64,000 nt of DNA from contig JAPYMA010000242.1 in the NCBI GenBank assembly GCA_035041965.1, forward strand, positions 124,001-188,000, written 5' to 3'. Positions 24,782-49,589 of the stretch are shown here, piece after piece. The stretch is from Anisakis pegreffii. Its lineage: Eukaryota > Nematoda > Chromadorea > Rhabditida > Anisakidae. The position numbers and the translations under genes were made by a program. Each line of letters begins with the position of its first letter. The stretch's first letter is position 1. The notes beneath the pieces were generated by a model. That model was given only the letters and a program-made list of their open reading frames with translations, did no database searches and was not told the DNA's origin.

Positions 24782-27700
24782 CTTATCATGTCTGTTCATT
24801 GAGTTGTCAAACTGTACATTTTTATTTCTATCAGTAATACAGTTTTTCTTTATTTTGACCTCATTTGATTTGATCTGCTTGTATTCTTTCCGTCGAGTTT
24901 TCTTCTTCGGATCGAAACGTAAATTAAAATAATATCTCACAGTAGGAATTCATCACGCGAGATTTTCACAAATAATGCATTTTTGTGATCTCGCTCATAC
25001 TTTCGTTGTATTCGTTAGTAATAACCAAGATGAATGATTTTCTTGATGTAGAGTGCAGTCAATTTTAAGCTAGTTTCCATGATGTACGAAGCAATTTCGT
25101 AAAATTAACGGTATTTTTGGGTGATTGGGTATATTAGAAGATTAAGGTAGCGTACTGTTTCATTTTGAACCATAATATGCTGTGCTTTTTCTGTCATTGA
25201 TAAGGATCTCAGTTGCCTCATTTTTATATGGCTACATTATCATTTATTTCTTGTCAGTGTGCTACATTCGATTTTATTTTTGTGTTTCACATTCAATCTC
25301 ATCAAGTTTCTTGATATTTCATTGGGCAATTTTTATCTTTATTGTGTCGACGAGATGTTCAATATTAGTTTTCGGAGCGGAGCTTTCAAGTGATGATCCT
25401 TTGCAAATAGATTGTGTTATTCAACAAACGTTTCACTACGCATTTTCCTGAAATATAACTGAAAGTCTTTCATGGAACAATCTCATTGAAACTGATTTCA
25501 CTATGAAAATTGAGATGTTGTGATGTGAAATGCTTAGTAGTACAAGATGGATACGAAAAGATCAGCAACAATGACATCTAGTGTTATCAGCGAATGCGGA
25601 TGCATAATGTGGTCGTGATAAATTGTAATTTGTGTGAATTAAAAATGAATATATAATCATGAAATGTTCACTCCATTTGTTGTGTTGTCGTGAACAATAA
25701 AAGATTTATAGATAATCTAATCCTTTTTCTATGATTTCTTGTTTTATGAGATGTATGGTGTTGATCAGTGGTTCTTAATCCCCCTTTCTCCCTCCCCTTC
25801 GCTCCCTAGAAAATATCAAGATGTTCTTGCGCCTCTACAACATTGCTAAGATCTCCTCGCACCTCTCACAACATATGTCTTATCCACTATAGTGAGTGTC
25901 TGTAGTGTAGATTACCGTTGAGTACGTTCTGGCTTTTAAAAAATCTGTTAATTAAGGCCCATTCTCGCCCACTTTACAAACATGCATTGAACTCTGTGCT
26001 CGCCTACTTTGATCTATGAAAATAAAACCTTATTCCGCTTTCTGAAGAGTGCAAGCATCCCGGTTGAGAAACTGTGTTGTAAATATTTAGTTATTTGAAC
26101 AAATGCGAGTGACAAATGCTCCCTTGCAAAATGACGGAAAATGACCTACACAATGACATATAATACTAGATATAAGAACTCTACAATGAAACGCAACGTT
26201 CCATTAAATCAGTTTGGCAGCGTAACTTTCTGCTAGACCTAAAATATACACATTCATTCATATTCTTAACTTTTCAGATGCACTATTTCAGAGAACGAAC
26301 TTGGCTTAACGCAGTGCTTCTTTTCAGTAAGCAGCTGGAGCGAGCTCATTAATCCGGATTATTTTGTTGACGAACACGCTGGCGAACGAAGTCAAATATA
26401 AACAAATACCATATAATATAACATAGATGTTTGCCGACTTAAGATCGTTATACTTACGACGTGATGTACGTATGAAGATTTCAAAAAGAAATTGATAAAA
26501 ATTTTGCTCAAAGATATCAAAATTTGGCGAAGATTTCAAAAAGAAATTTTTTTTGCTCAAAAATAGTCAAAATGGAAAATTCACTGACTCACGATAAAAA
26601 TGTTTCAAGAAAATAACAACGTTTCAACTCACTTAACCGAACCTTTTGCTCATTCAAACTGAACTCGTCTCATTTATATACGATCATTCATGGTCTGTAA
26701 TTTAGTAGCCTGACTGCCAGTAATTTAATAGCTTGTAGATGTAGCGTATATACTTATGCTACACCAATGGTTCGTTCCCACGCTGGAGTGCTCCATTACG
26801 CTCTTTGATGGTCTGGCAGCACGTCACAACCCCCTCCCCCTCTCGGTGCAACAATTTACTGTTTTCACGCATAAGGTCGGAAATAATTTCTCAATCTTCT
26901 CCATGCCCCCCAACACCCCAAAATTACCCAAAAATGGGAACCCTTTGGGAACCCCTTTGCTGCACAGATTTGCAATTTGTCAATGATATTTGCCGTGTAA
27001 CAATATCTTCCAGACTTAATTGTGTATCACTCTTATTGCCAAAAAGTCTGTTTACGATCATTCACATCTAGAAATATATCTGTATAATGTATGTTTTCAT
27101 CACATTTCCTATACACGAGGTTTTGGTGCTATATGCAAACCATCATTGGAACTGTGTTCATCGTATGTTATTCAATCGTAAACGAACATATGAAATGCTC
27201 ATGTAATGATACTAGTAACAAGCGGTCCCATAGCAAAACTTGTTTATTGATGCCTAACATGGAATTGTTTATGTTTTGCAGTGATTCTTAAATGTGATCA
27301 GAATCGCGACTGAACAGCGATCTCGTGATAGAGTTGTTCATTTATTCAGATTGATAATTGCTCGGTAATTTCAATGTTTTAGCCACTCACATCAGATATT
27401 TTGCATTGTTATTGTTGTACTTATTTTGCAAATCGCTTGTTTTTGTGATTATTCAATGTACTTATTTGTGTGGTTCAGTTAGTGTCCCTATTATTAATAA
27501 AAAACCTAAATCTCCTCTCTCGTCTACACACACCTAAATAACAACGATCAAATCTAACCTAAGACGAATCTCTTGATCTTAGCTGTCGTCGTAAGCCGGG
27601 AAAGATCAGCTTGTTGGTGTTTCTTGAACATATCACTTAATTTAACGAAAAGAGCATTGTTTATGTGAAGTGGATGCTATCGGATACTAACTATTGCAAC

Positions 27701-28879
27701 AAGAAAGCACTCCAAACAATCGTTATTCACATGCGACGAATCAGTTGCTGAATTCATAATTCGTCTTCAGTAGAAATTCTAAAAGTTTTATGCATTTGGC
27801 TAGTTGTTTCAAGTTAATCATATTGTTGCAATAACATTCACTTCACTATTGGTGAGAATTGCTTCTTTAAAAATTCCCCCCACTTTAGCATCATTAGGTT
27901 GGGATTCATTGCATGTGTCACAGTTCTCTCATTGATCTCAAATATTCAGTTTCGGCTCCAAAATTATGAAATAGCCCACAAACACACTAGTGTCGATGTA
28001 CGGAATTGATTTTTTACGTGCAGTGTATGTCTCTCCCAACGTTCATTCCTATATTTTGTTGTGCATAATAAAATAAATGAAAAATCGCGTCAATATTCAG
28101 CATCAATCGTCACTCGCAACAAAAATAACGCTTCGTTATTGTCTCATTTTCCAATTCTATTTGTTTTCACGATCAATATACGCATCTTGTTATTTAACTC
28201 ACCCATGAAATAACTCATTCTCTGAAGCGATTCTTTCTGTACTTGCACTAGCAAATAGCACTTGTTAGAAACATATGACAAACCATTTCAACGCATAATA
28301 CTGCCCATGAATCAGCGTCTTATGGGAGTGAATGTTATTCTCAGATGAAAATTATTTAGAACAGTTATTACACTTTCAAGTAAAAGTTGCAAACTTTTGC
28401 GAATGAGGTTGTTCTCACACTGCAATTGCAATCCAGAAATATATTAATCGTTGTCAAGTATTGATGTGTTATTGGATTGCACTTCGCAGTGTGTGAACGT
28501 CGAAAACTGTTAGTTTATTTATGTCATTTCGAGTATTTTACCTTACGTTAGCATAAGGAACACTTTCAGCGAAATTTCTTGTTGCGAGTTCATATCGACT
28601 ATTGCACTTTGATTACATTGATGCTTGAGTGCTCTGATCGATTTCAACATGTCCATACATCCACAAAACGTTGTTTACTCTTTCATGTACACTGTTGCTT
28701 TTGCATCTGACATACTGCATTCTATAAGGGCAGCTCTCCGAAAGCCTCATCCGTGACATTCGAGCATTTTTGATTTATGCTTTCATGTCCTTACTGTTCT
28801 GCGTATCGCATGTCCTACGAGAAAGGTTCCTCCTCACTGAGCCATTTCGAAATTACAACGATGATTCATATATAATTGT
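24782..28879. other. Intergenic, no gene recognised
   Basis: About 4.1 kb between wrn-1 and the polyprenol reductase gene. It includes the wrn-1 3' UTR (an AATAAA-containing segment is near 25697) and a possible hAT-like element at 25766-26076. The open frames at 25182-25451 and 26756-27071 are AT-rich or C-rich shadows without domain resemblance. Confidence 0.5.
25766..26076. mobile_element. Possible non-autonomous hAT-like element (degenerate)
   Basis: The left end starts CAGTGGTTCTTAATCCC and the right end is the reverse complement of CACAGTTTCTCAACCGG. The ends resemble each other and the CAGTGGTTCTCAAnC type of hAT terminal inverted repeat. Flanking 8-mers (GTGTTGAT and TTGTAAAT) agree at 5 of 8 positions. 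No transposase is present. Old and uncertain. Confidence 0.35.
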
Positions 28880-28885
28880 GTTCAG
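28880..28885 (+). promoter_or_regulatory. Probable trans-splice acceptor of the polyprenol reductase gene
   Basis: GTTCAG ends 34 nt upstream of the ATG at 28920. It supports that start over the in-frame upstream ATG at 28785, which lies on the intron/outron side of this site. Confidence 0.4.
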
Positions 28886-28919
28886 CAAGGAGCGATTCGT
28901 TAATTTCGCAACTGAAATA

Positions 28920-31250
28920 ATGGCGTTAGCGTTAATTTGTGGTGTCATTGATGCGTACCTCTTATCAATAACACTTATTGTTATGTTGCTGGGGTCGTGC
29001 AATTTGGCTTGGCCATATTTTTCTAAAATACTCAACGATCTCATTACTTACGAAAGAAGTCCTCTGAAGGAGAAAGAGAGTGTTATCTATCGATGGTTTT
29101 CAACTCCTAAACGGTATATCCGTTTCAAGTTTCATTTCATTCTAGTTTCACAGTCAGCAGTGATGAACCATTTTCTTAACCAATCGGCCTCTTTCTCCCA
29201 GAAATTACTGTTTACTGTTGAGATGGGAATCGACGGAGTTTGTTTGGGTGACCAACAACAAGGCAAATTTCAAGCATCAGTTGGTTTCGGTCAGTGACCA
29301 ACGGAATATGATTTCCGATAGCCACTGAGGAAAGTCTTTTTGACCGATTTTTGGTAAATACCAACCGCTGAGGTTGTTTCGATTTTGGTTAACGGCCACT
29401 GATCGAAATTCAGATGCCAACTAATTTCGGTGATCATCAAACCAACTCTAATCTACAGCTTGTGTATCGCTCTCCTGTCCATCTCTTGTATTATGGGTCT
29501 TTCAAGTACTCGGTCATCTCTCCGACTCTCTGAGTCATCGTTAGAAATATTTTCATGAGTGAATATGAAGACATATATTTTCAGCTATTTCATTCACTTC
29601 TATGTGATTGCAACCATAAATTCACTGTGGTGGTTAGCGTTCGCAACGTTAGTGGATTATGAGTTTGTAAAACCAGATAGACGTTTCTTATCGTGGATGA
29701 AGTACTTGCAACGAACTCCTCGATATGGTTAATTTCACATCGCTCGCTAAATTTCTTATAAATTTCACATTCACAAATTTCACATTTCACATTTCTTCGT
29801 TTACAGTGCTGTGCTAAACGTTCGGTTGGTCAGTAAACAGTGAGAATGAGTCGGAAGTTTCACTTGAAGCGCCCATAATTTCTGCGTGTATTTTTGAAAC
29901 AAAAATTGATAAGCTAACTGAATAAGAAACTATGAAAACTCACTCACATCAGTGAATGATTGATGATTTTAGTATCGCCGACATCTTGCTATCTGACACT
30001 GCTTTTGATAGCATTGCACTCCATAAGACGTCTCTACGAGTCGTTATTCATTTGTGTTTTTTCTGAATCGAAAATGAGTATGGTTCATTATGCATCTGGC
30101 GTGATGCACTCGTTGATTCTTCCACTTTCAGTCGTCATCGAAACATCTGGTCTTTCATCTTCATCTGGTAACAACACTTTTTATCGCTTTTTTCTTGGAC
30201 ATTCTTGGCTAGGATTGTTTTGCACGATTGAGTATTTCAAAAAATATGTGATAAGAGGTGAGTAGGCAGAATAAACGAGGAGCAAATTTTGTGATTGCAT
30301 TTGAATGAATATAATTGACATTCTTTTGTAAGTATTCATTCAGTCGTGTGAAGTTTATTTCATTCAGAATTTTTCGTCGATTTTCATTCGTTATCGTTCG
30401 TGCAAATTGGAGGCGTTTTCTTGTTTTTGTTCTTTTCATACAGTCAATACCTGATCATTCTACAGTTCGCTAATTTACGACGCAACCATCTTGGTATTCA
30501 TTTTCCTTCTCGTTGCGAATTTCTCATCAAGTATTCAACTGTTTTTTCAACATCACTTATTTCAGTATCACTAAATTTCAGTATCACTTATTCAAGCTTC
30601 AAAACCTGTGCTCCAACCTGTGTAAAATATCACTCATCACCCAAAGTTCCATTTGCATTGTTCGTGTGTTACTGATTTACCAGAATTGCACTGACTGATG
30701 AATTTGTTAAAACCATTTTAAGGAAATGTCACTAATTACGGTCACGGAATTCTATTCGACGGACTCTTCTCACTGATTTCTTGTCCACATTTCTTCTATG
30801 AAATTCTCATCTACATCGCATTCTACCTATGTCTTAATGCTAGCGCACACACTTTCCTGGTTACTATTCGAAACTTCATTTTATTCTAATTTCAAATTCC
30901 CTGATGAAGTTCATTTTCAACTGAATGCGAAAAGATAAGTGATATCGTTCTCATCGAAGTGTTCGTTGATTTCCTATGATATCAGCTTTCTTTTCAAAAC
31001 AAACCTTCACGCAGTACAATTCACGTGGCGTTTATTTGATGAAACAAAAAAATGGTTTCATTGCTGCACGTATCCATTATTTCAGTCGATTATCCACACA
31101 AAACAAGCAGATATTTATTTTCAGTTCGTTGTCGCATTCGTTACAACAAACCAAACGATCGCAGCGCTGATCACTCATCGTTGGTATCAGCAGAGGTTCA
31201 CTTATATGTATCCAGCTGAGCGTAAGGCGATTTTGCCGTTCATTTTGTGA
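28920..31250 (+). CDS. Polyprenol reductase (SRD5A3 family)
   Basis: By family knowledge this endoplasmic reticulum membrane enzyme takes part in converting polyprenol to dolichol, the lipid carrier for N-glycosylation. Six exons: 28920-29113, 29585-29727, 29973-30167, 30368-30493, 30723-30859 and 31125-31250, phase-compatible, 306 residues (human about 318). Several hydrophobic segments are present. Family landmarks in order: TPKRYFIHFYVIATINSLWW, LHSIRRLYESLFICVFSESK, SYSQYLIILQFANLRRN, GNVTNYGHGILFDGLFSLIS, and the C-terminal TTNQTIAALITHRWYQQRF followed by YPAERKAILPFIL. The last exons form the steroid 5-alpha-reductase C-terminal domain. Exon 3 has two phase-1 donors, at 30168 and at 30258 (GTGAGT); the second would add 30 residues. 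The shorter form aligns better with the family. The start could also be an upstream ATG at 28785. Confidence 0.88.
29236..29448. mobile_element. Small inverted-repeat element in intron 1 of the polyprenol reductase gene
   Basis: Ends GAGTTTGTTTG (left) and the reverse complement of GAGTTGGTTTG (right) match at 10 of 11 positions. The inside holds several short, partly inverted GGTTT / CCAAC units. Size about 213 bp, no coding capacity: MITE-like. It shares CAACTCTAATC at its right edge with the insert at 15946-16225. Confidence 0.35.
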
Positions 31251-34092
31251 CAAGGATGTGGGGAAACGGAGACGATTAATCTCATCGTGACGACTCCAGT
31301 GTTTCGGGAAAGAATCCTTTTTGATACGTATATTGAAAGACTACAATTTTATTTTTTTACATTATTTTACATTATTTTCTTTTTTTTTTCTTGCACATGA
31401 AGAAATAGGTAGCGTTGTGCCGCACGAAGTGTTATAGAGAAGTTTAAGCTTATGTATGTCAGGGGGTTGACCCCCTCCCCAACATACACATAAGAACTAT
31501 AAGACAGTATTGTCGTACTTCATGTAGGCGTTATTTTTGCCTTTTCACTGAACCTGTCACCATTTTCAATGCTTTCAGCTGTTCCTTTTTCTTGCCGTAT
31601 GTACTGTTTGCTTCGTTCGACTCATATTCTTTAAGAGTTGATTATTCATGATATCGCCAGTCAATAGTTCGTTATTATTGATGCAGCTTTCATATGTCAA
31701 ATGTAGCTTTCATGTTTCAAAAATTCATTTTCTCATTGAATTCCTCAAAATCCCAACGTTTAAACTCGTATCACTTATCGGGTTACTGTTTGCATCATGA
31801 CAAAATAATTTGATGAGCATACTTTTAAAGGTATTTGCATTGTTACATCTCGAGAATGTGATCGATGTTCGTTATTAAATAATGTAACAGCTTTATAATT
31901 GTTCTTAACGAATGAACAAAAAACCTTCTCAAAATGAATCGTCAACACTGGATTAATAATGCAAAATAGTATTAATAGTAAGTAAATTAAACACGCGAAA
32001 TATTTTGCACACTGTCACACAAAAATACATTATAGTACATATGGGTATACATGATAACTTTGAATGGCATCAAATTGATGTATAACAATTGGAATTTGGA
32101 AACTTGTTAGGTTGCTCGTCACATTCAACTGAACTCACTCAATCCAAGCGAACACTTTTTTGTGTAACACAGCAAAAGAGTAGTCTCGCTGGCGTAAGCG
32201 TGTTAAAGTTCACATATATTTGCAGAGCAGATTTTGAGACGTGATGAATTCTTCTTTAATGGCTCAACAAGAGTCGTCCGTTTGTGACTTCTTTCTGAAC
32301 TAACGAACTTTTAGAATTTAAAGCATAGACGCAGGCAGATTTCGTCGACTAAATATTGAAAACATTTGCAAAACTTGAAATGTTGCAAGAATGAGAACGA
32401 AAATGATTGAATAAACACTCAATTATGTCGATTGTGTAATCATCAGAGAAAACGCAAAACTGATAAAGAATAAAATTTGCTAACTAATAACAAACACATT
32501 AAAAAACAATCAATTCGCAAATGCCAAGTGGCAAATTCAGTTCAGATCAGCGCCGTGGCCTACAATCCCATTTCCATTTCTTGACGGTTGCCTAATGAGT
32601 TTGACGAACCGTAGAAACTTTTGTTAGAGTAAAAACAATAATGTAAAGTAACAATAATTGACGTCCATGAAAGAGCAATAACCAAAAGTAAACACTGTAC
32701 TTTTGAAGGTCTCATTGAATCGACTTAAGGTGAATTCTGGATTGATTTGAACGTTTTTATAATAACAATAGATAAATTAATTCTGCATCGAATGTGCTCA
32801 ACTTTGAGATGATCGAATTTCATAGCGATAACTCGAAATTTATACTGCGAAAATGGCCGTTATTTCGTTCCGTAATCGTTCATGTGCCCAATCGTAACTG
32901 ATGATACATAACCAAAATTCACTGCACCCAATTCGAAGCCTGCCATCCTTTACATCCACACAAAGTATGACGAAAGAAGGCGAATATGAACGAGAAACTT
33001 TTCACAATTATCGTTTAATGATAAACCCATACATTGCGACAAACAAAATGTTTATAACGTTTCGAAACGTTGATCAGTCACTGTGAATGAATGAAAAGAT
33101 TAAGTGTTTTCGTTATGTATATAAGAGCAACTGTTACGAACGAGACGTTATGATAGTTGATGCCATACAAAAGAAACAATGAACAGAGTATCATCATAAA
33201 GAAAATCAACCGAATGAAACTCGAGACAAGGCCAATAATACACGATGAATTTCAGAAAAAAAAACAAATAACAAAAGTACATGAAAAAAGCAGACAAAAA
33301 AGATGTGAACGAATTCAATAAATGTATACATATTTATATATTTATTCAAAAAACAAATTGAGGAATGTGCAGAAACCTCACTCAAACCGAAATCTATGTC
33401 CAATTGTTCACATTCATGCAAATCATGATTTTGTTTAAACGTCTTGATTGTCAACTGTACGGAGAAGTTGCATGAAGTGTGAACTATCAAGAACCGCACA
33501 GGGTGACGAAACGAAACTTGTGTGATTATATCTGACGTGGCAATGATAAACATCAATGCAAATTCGAAGATATTTGTGAGACATCATTCAATCTCATCAA
33601 TTTCCCATAACCTCATTTCGCACAAAACTATAAACTAATAACGCGTATCATAAACGGTAACAACTGATAGATACATATGAACAACTGTTTAGCACAGAAA
33701 GCAGCAATAATTATTTTTAGAGAGCCCATCAACAACTCGCAAAACTCCGCTTTATCTTGCCAATTTGTCCTCTTCTATGGCTAAGTGAGCCTCAAAATAA
33801 AACTTATACGCGAAATAGAAATTCCAAATATCAAGATATAATAAATTTTTTCGACGAAATGAACACCTCAACACGAATGAAAGTTATTCAACAGAATTAT
33901 ACAGTAATGTGTGTTAATGATAATGATAAAATTAAAACTTTTTAAAACGAAACTTATGAACATTTGAAGTAATGAATTAATCTGATAAACAACAACGACA
34001 ATGAACAATCAACGAGCTAGTGTCTAGGATTTTGACGAGCACAACAATGGTACACATCAACGGTAATTAGAGCCTCCTCATAAGCACAACGC
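31251..34092. other. Intergenic between convergent genes, no gene recognised
   Basis: AT-rich, containing the 3' UTRs of the polyprenol reductase gene (+) and ogt-1 (-). A hairpin lies at 31449-31492. Short open frames at 32901-33086 and 33206-33556 show no family resemblance. Confidence 0.5.
31449..31492. repeat. Hairpin downstream of the polyprenol reductase gene
   Basis: The inner stem AGGGGGT / ACCCCCT has a 2-nt loop, and an outer stem TTATGTATGT pairs imperfectly with ACATACACATAA. It lies about 200 bp after the stop codon, so it may be part of the 3' UTR. GC-rich in an otherwise AT-rich context. Confidence 0.5.
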
Positions 34093-45922
<11,830 letters not shown>

Positions 45923-45964
45923 TCTACTTTCCCATTTAAGTGCAATTAATATACTCGAATTACA

Positions 45965-45970
45965 CTGAAA
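45965..45970 (-). promoter_or_regulatory. Probable trans-splice or 5' UTR acceptor of ogt-1
   Basis: On the minus strand TTTCAG is followed by a 42-nt leader and the ATG at 45922. Confidence 0.45.
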
Positions 45971-48900
45971 CATTCATATTCAACCATATGAGACAACGTT
46001 CACAAATCATTTCTTAAGCCGCACGCGAACGACAATAACGACAACAGTGATCGTGATAGCAAACAATGATAATATCCTCTCATATGCAAAACATGCCATA
46101 TCAAGTGATGTTTGCACACAAACAATCAGAATATCGATTTACGATTTGCCGGTTAGTTATTTGCTCTAGACAACATGTGAATGAACAAAGCAAATTTTCA
46201 TGTTTTCAAGAAATGATTTCTTGACAGATTTGTACAGCAAATGAAACAAGAACTGCCAAAAATGAATACGATTTGTCAATATCTTATGATCGCTCTGCTC
46301 ACCTTCAAGTTACGACTGAAGATAACATTATGAATGTGATCTATGTTCCATCAAATGACAATACTTATTGATCAGAACAGTATAGCTTGTTCGAAGGAAC
46401 GTTACTGAAAATGTCAATGATGCTTATTGATGAATCTATTCAAGAACTTTTGAAGAATGTGAACCATACGGGGTAGTTTGCGTGTGAGTGATTAACGGAA
46501 CGGATAAGAATAGAACTCGCTAATGACTCAACACGAACAAGAAGGGAACTGTACAGCAGAAATTGATATTGCGATAGCATATCATATTTTAGTTCGACAT
46601 GGCATTCGAAAAATGTTTCGTATTGTACACATTCGATCGAAGATTGCATAAGGTACGATTAAAGAAGATTAAGAATCTGAGAACGTTGCTAACGAAAAGG
46701 CAAACAACAATATTTTTGACTTTTTCTGTTAAAAATGTGCTGAAGACGTAAAAGGAAAGCGATTACGGGAGAGGAATCTGGAGCGCGATTGTGATCGACA
46801 GTATAACAGATAAAGGTTCTGCTGATCGACGTAATTTATGTTAGTTCGCAACACCGAGCTAACTGGAATGGATTTGAAAGAAAATTTTGAGAATACGCGA
46901 ATTTGAGAATACGCTTCTAAACGTTTCGCATAGAGCACCAATAACAACAGTTAGATAATTCGTCGAAAATCTCATTAATTCACTGAGCTTATTGGGCTCA
47001 AAATTTCGCCTGCTGAAGCTCACGGATGCCTTGATCGGCCAGCAGAGAAATACCAGGGCTTCTAGGCTGTCACACCCTCGAAGATGAGCAAGCACTTCTT
47101 CGCGAAGTGCTTCAAGTGAAAGTACTTCAGCTTCTCATTTACTGAGACATTGTTGGAGTGTTTTTTCTTCACCACTGATGAAATCATCTCAACGAACGAT
47201 TATATAAAAAACAATCTGCTAATGTGAAAATTCTTAAAAAGATAAACGCATATTCAATGAAGGACTCTAGCCTCTTTAGGTTTGTTTTGAAAATGAGTCG
47301 TTTGCTCGAGAAGGTCCCAAATCGATGGGTCAACTAAACATTAGGCCCAAATTGGGGAATGGACAAGGCTTACACCGAAGAGCTGAGGGCTACATGAAAT
47401 CGAAACAACTCAAAGACTTCAGCTTTTTCGCATCGGTCTCCGCTTTTTCACTCACTTCACTAGAGTAGGGTTCGAGTCTTATAAACTAATCACCGTCTAC
47501 CCCAGGCAAATAACTTGCTCGAAACTGGGTTTGCGCCGTACCAGTCTAGACCGGAGGAGGCAAGGCACACACACACGAAATCTGACGGCCGTCTACGAGT
47601 CTAGAAAAGGGATTATACAGTATACCGGAATAGAACACCGTCACAGACAAACAACACGCACGCATGCAATGCACACATCATCATTTATTGACACTGCTCG
47701 GCAATAAGCGCACGCGTCGTACACAACATAGCATTATCGTCGAGCAGACTGAATGTGTTCGGCAACGGATTGCAGAGGAGACGATCAGAGGAGTGTTCAG
47801 ATCGGGTCCGGATGTGGCAAAAGTTATAAACATTCGCCGAGTTATAATTCATCTGCCGTTCTAAGCGTCCTTATCGTGCCTCTCCCTTTACCTTATCCAA
47901 CCCACTCTTTGCGATCCCTGCCCATCAACACTTGCCAGCATCTGCATGCGTCCTCCCCCAATTCTGTATCATCATCAAAACACCTAATATTCGAAACTGC
48001 TTCGAAGCAATACATATCATCAAATTATCACACCATCCTTTATCACACATCTCATGCCATCCAATTCTCCGCATATCAAATGTTCTCTATAGCACCACAT
48101 CAATCCATTCCTTATAAATATTAAACAGTCGTACTTGAATGTGAAATTCACGAATGGTTCCGAAAGTTGCTTGCGTTTGTGATTTATTTTATTATGCACG
48201 TCTGAGTGGATGAATGCTTTCTCAAAATCGATATCCTACACAAATCAATGTTTTAAATCATCGCTTCATATGCCCTGGGCCACTAGCACCCTTTTCAACT
48301 CCTATTCAAGTGCCGCCGTTTACGAAACGATCAGAATGAATCCCAAATTCCAAACAATAAGATGTCCGCATGACCTACGAGAAGGGAGAGGGAAGGAAGG
48401 GCTGGAAGAAAAAACGAAACAAAGAACACTAACGGCTGGATGAGGGAGTTTACGGAGTGATACATTAATATGATGCAACAGAATGGACAACTCGATCAAT
48501 ACGTACCTGGTGGGGCCAGAGTGCTGACTTGAGCTTGTCGACGAGAGGTTAAACTCATCCAAATCAATGAACCACACCACAATTCAACCATTATGAAGAG
48601 CGCATTCATTAGGAATTATTTTCGATCATTCCAATAAAACAACTGTTTGGTAATTTACAAAAATTTCTTCACAAAGAGAGAGTGAACGGTTCACGACGAC
48701 GCTATGTAAATGGCAAATGAAAAAATTCAATGTAACATGTTCAGCAATGTGATATGCAATGAACTAACTCACTAAAAATCCATCAGTTATCGTAAAGCTG
48801 ATCAATCGATGACTGCAACAGACAGACATTCAAATGTGGTGCATTTGCATATTCTTTTGTGCATTCAATTTAAGCACATCATCGAGCAGGCGTGCATTAA

Positions 48901-49589
48901 GTGATCATCAGTTGCTCTCTACTTCAACCAACCAACCGTCTGATAACAATACGAGTAATTCTGTGCACTGTTCTAGTAGTCGTCAACAACCGTTCACGGT
49001 TAATCATTGATAATCACCAAACCACCAACTCACTGCGCTAACACACCACTCATTTAGTGACAATAACCCGCATCCCAATCAATATGTCCATTAATTGATA
49101 TCCCTTACTATCAGAACGCAACTTTCAATACTAGATAAAGAAGTTTCGAAAGATACGATGAATATTTGTTTGTCTTCATAAGGTACCTCAATAACTTACA
49201 AGCAATAACATCATTGCTAATCAGCCTAATAACTGAACCAATGATTGTTTTCATGACGTTTGGCAACACTTGACAATTGACGTGATATGTGAATCATTTA
49301 GATGATAAATTTATTTATTTCTCTACCCACAATTTTAAGATTATCATTAACACTATTATATCGTTTTCAGTTGGATACCACTGCAAATTTTTGATAAGAC
49401 TCTCGTTCAAGAATTTCTCACATTTTCAAGCGCATCGAACGAAACTGAACCAGAAACTAATCGAGATGTACCAGACGTACTGTACAGTAATTGGTAACGA
49501 ATCACTCGGAAAGAAACAAGAAATGATGATACCCATTAGATAATTTCAATTCATTTACAAAACTCAAACAACGACAACAAAAAGCCTAA
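45971..49589. other. Intergenic between ogt-1 and nuo-4, no gene recognised
   Basis: About 3.6 kb separates these same-strand genes. A short perfect hairpin with 9-bp arms (AAGCACTTC / GAAGTGCTT) sits at 47090-47112. The part at 47280-47870 is GC-richer, with a CA run near 47567 and TCTAGACCGGAGG-like sequence, and looks unlike its surroundings. Open frames at 47664-48124 are shadows of this composition. Confidence 0.45.

Noticed and set aside
25182..25451. 89-codon hydrophobic ORF downstream of wrn-1
   Set aside because: Phe/Ile/Ser-rich translation of AT-rich DNA with no family resemblance or splice context.
47455..47480. GGGTTCGAGTCTT, similar to a tRNA B box
   Set aside because: No A box or cloverleaf could be placed upstream at the right distance.
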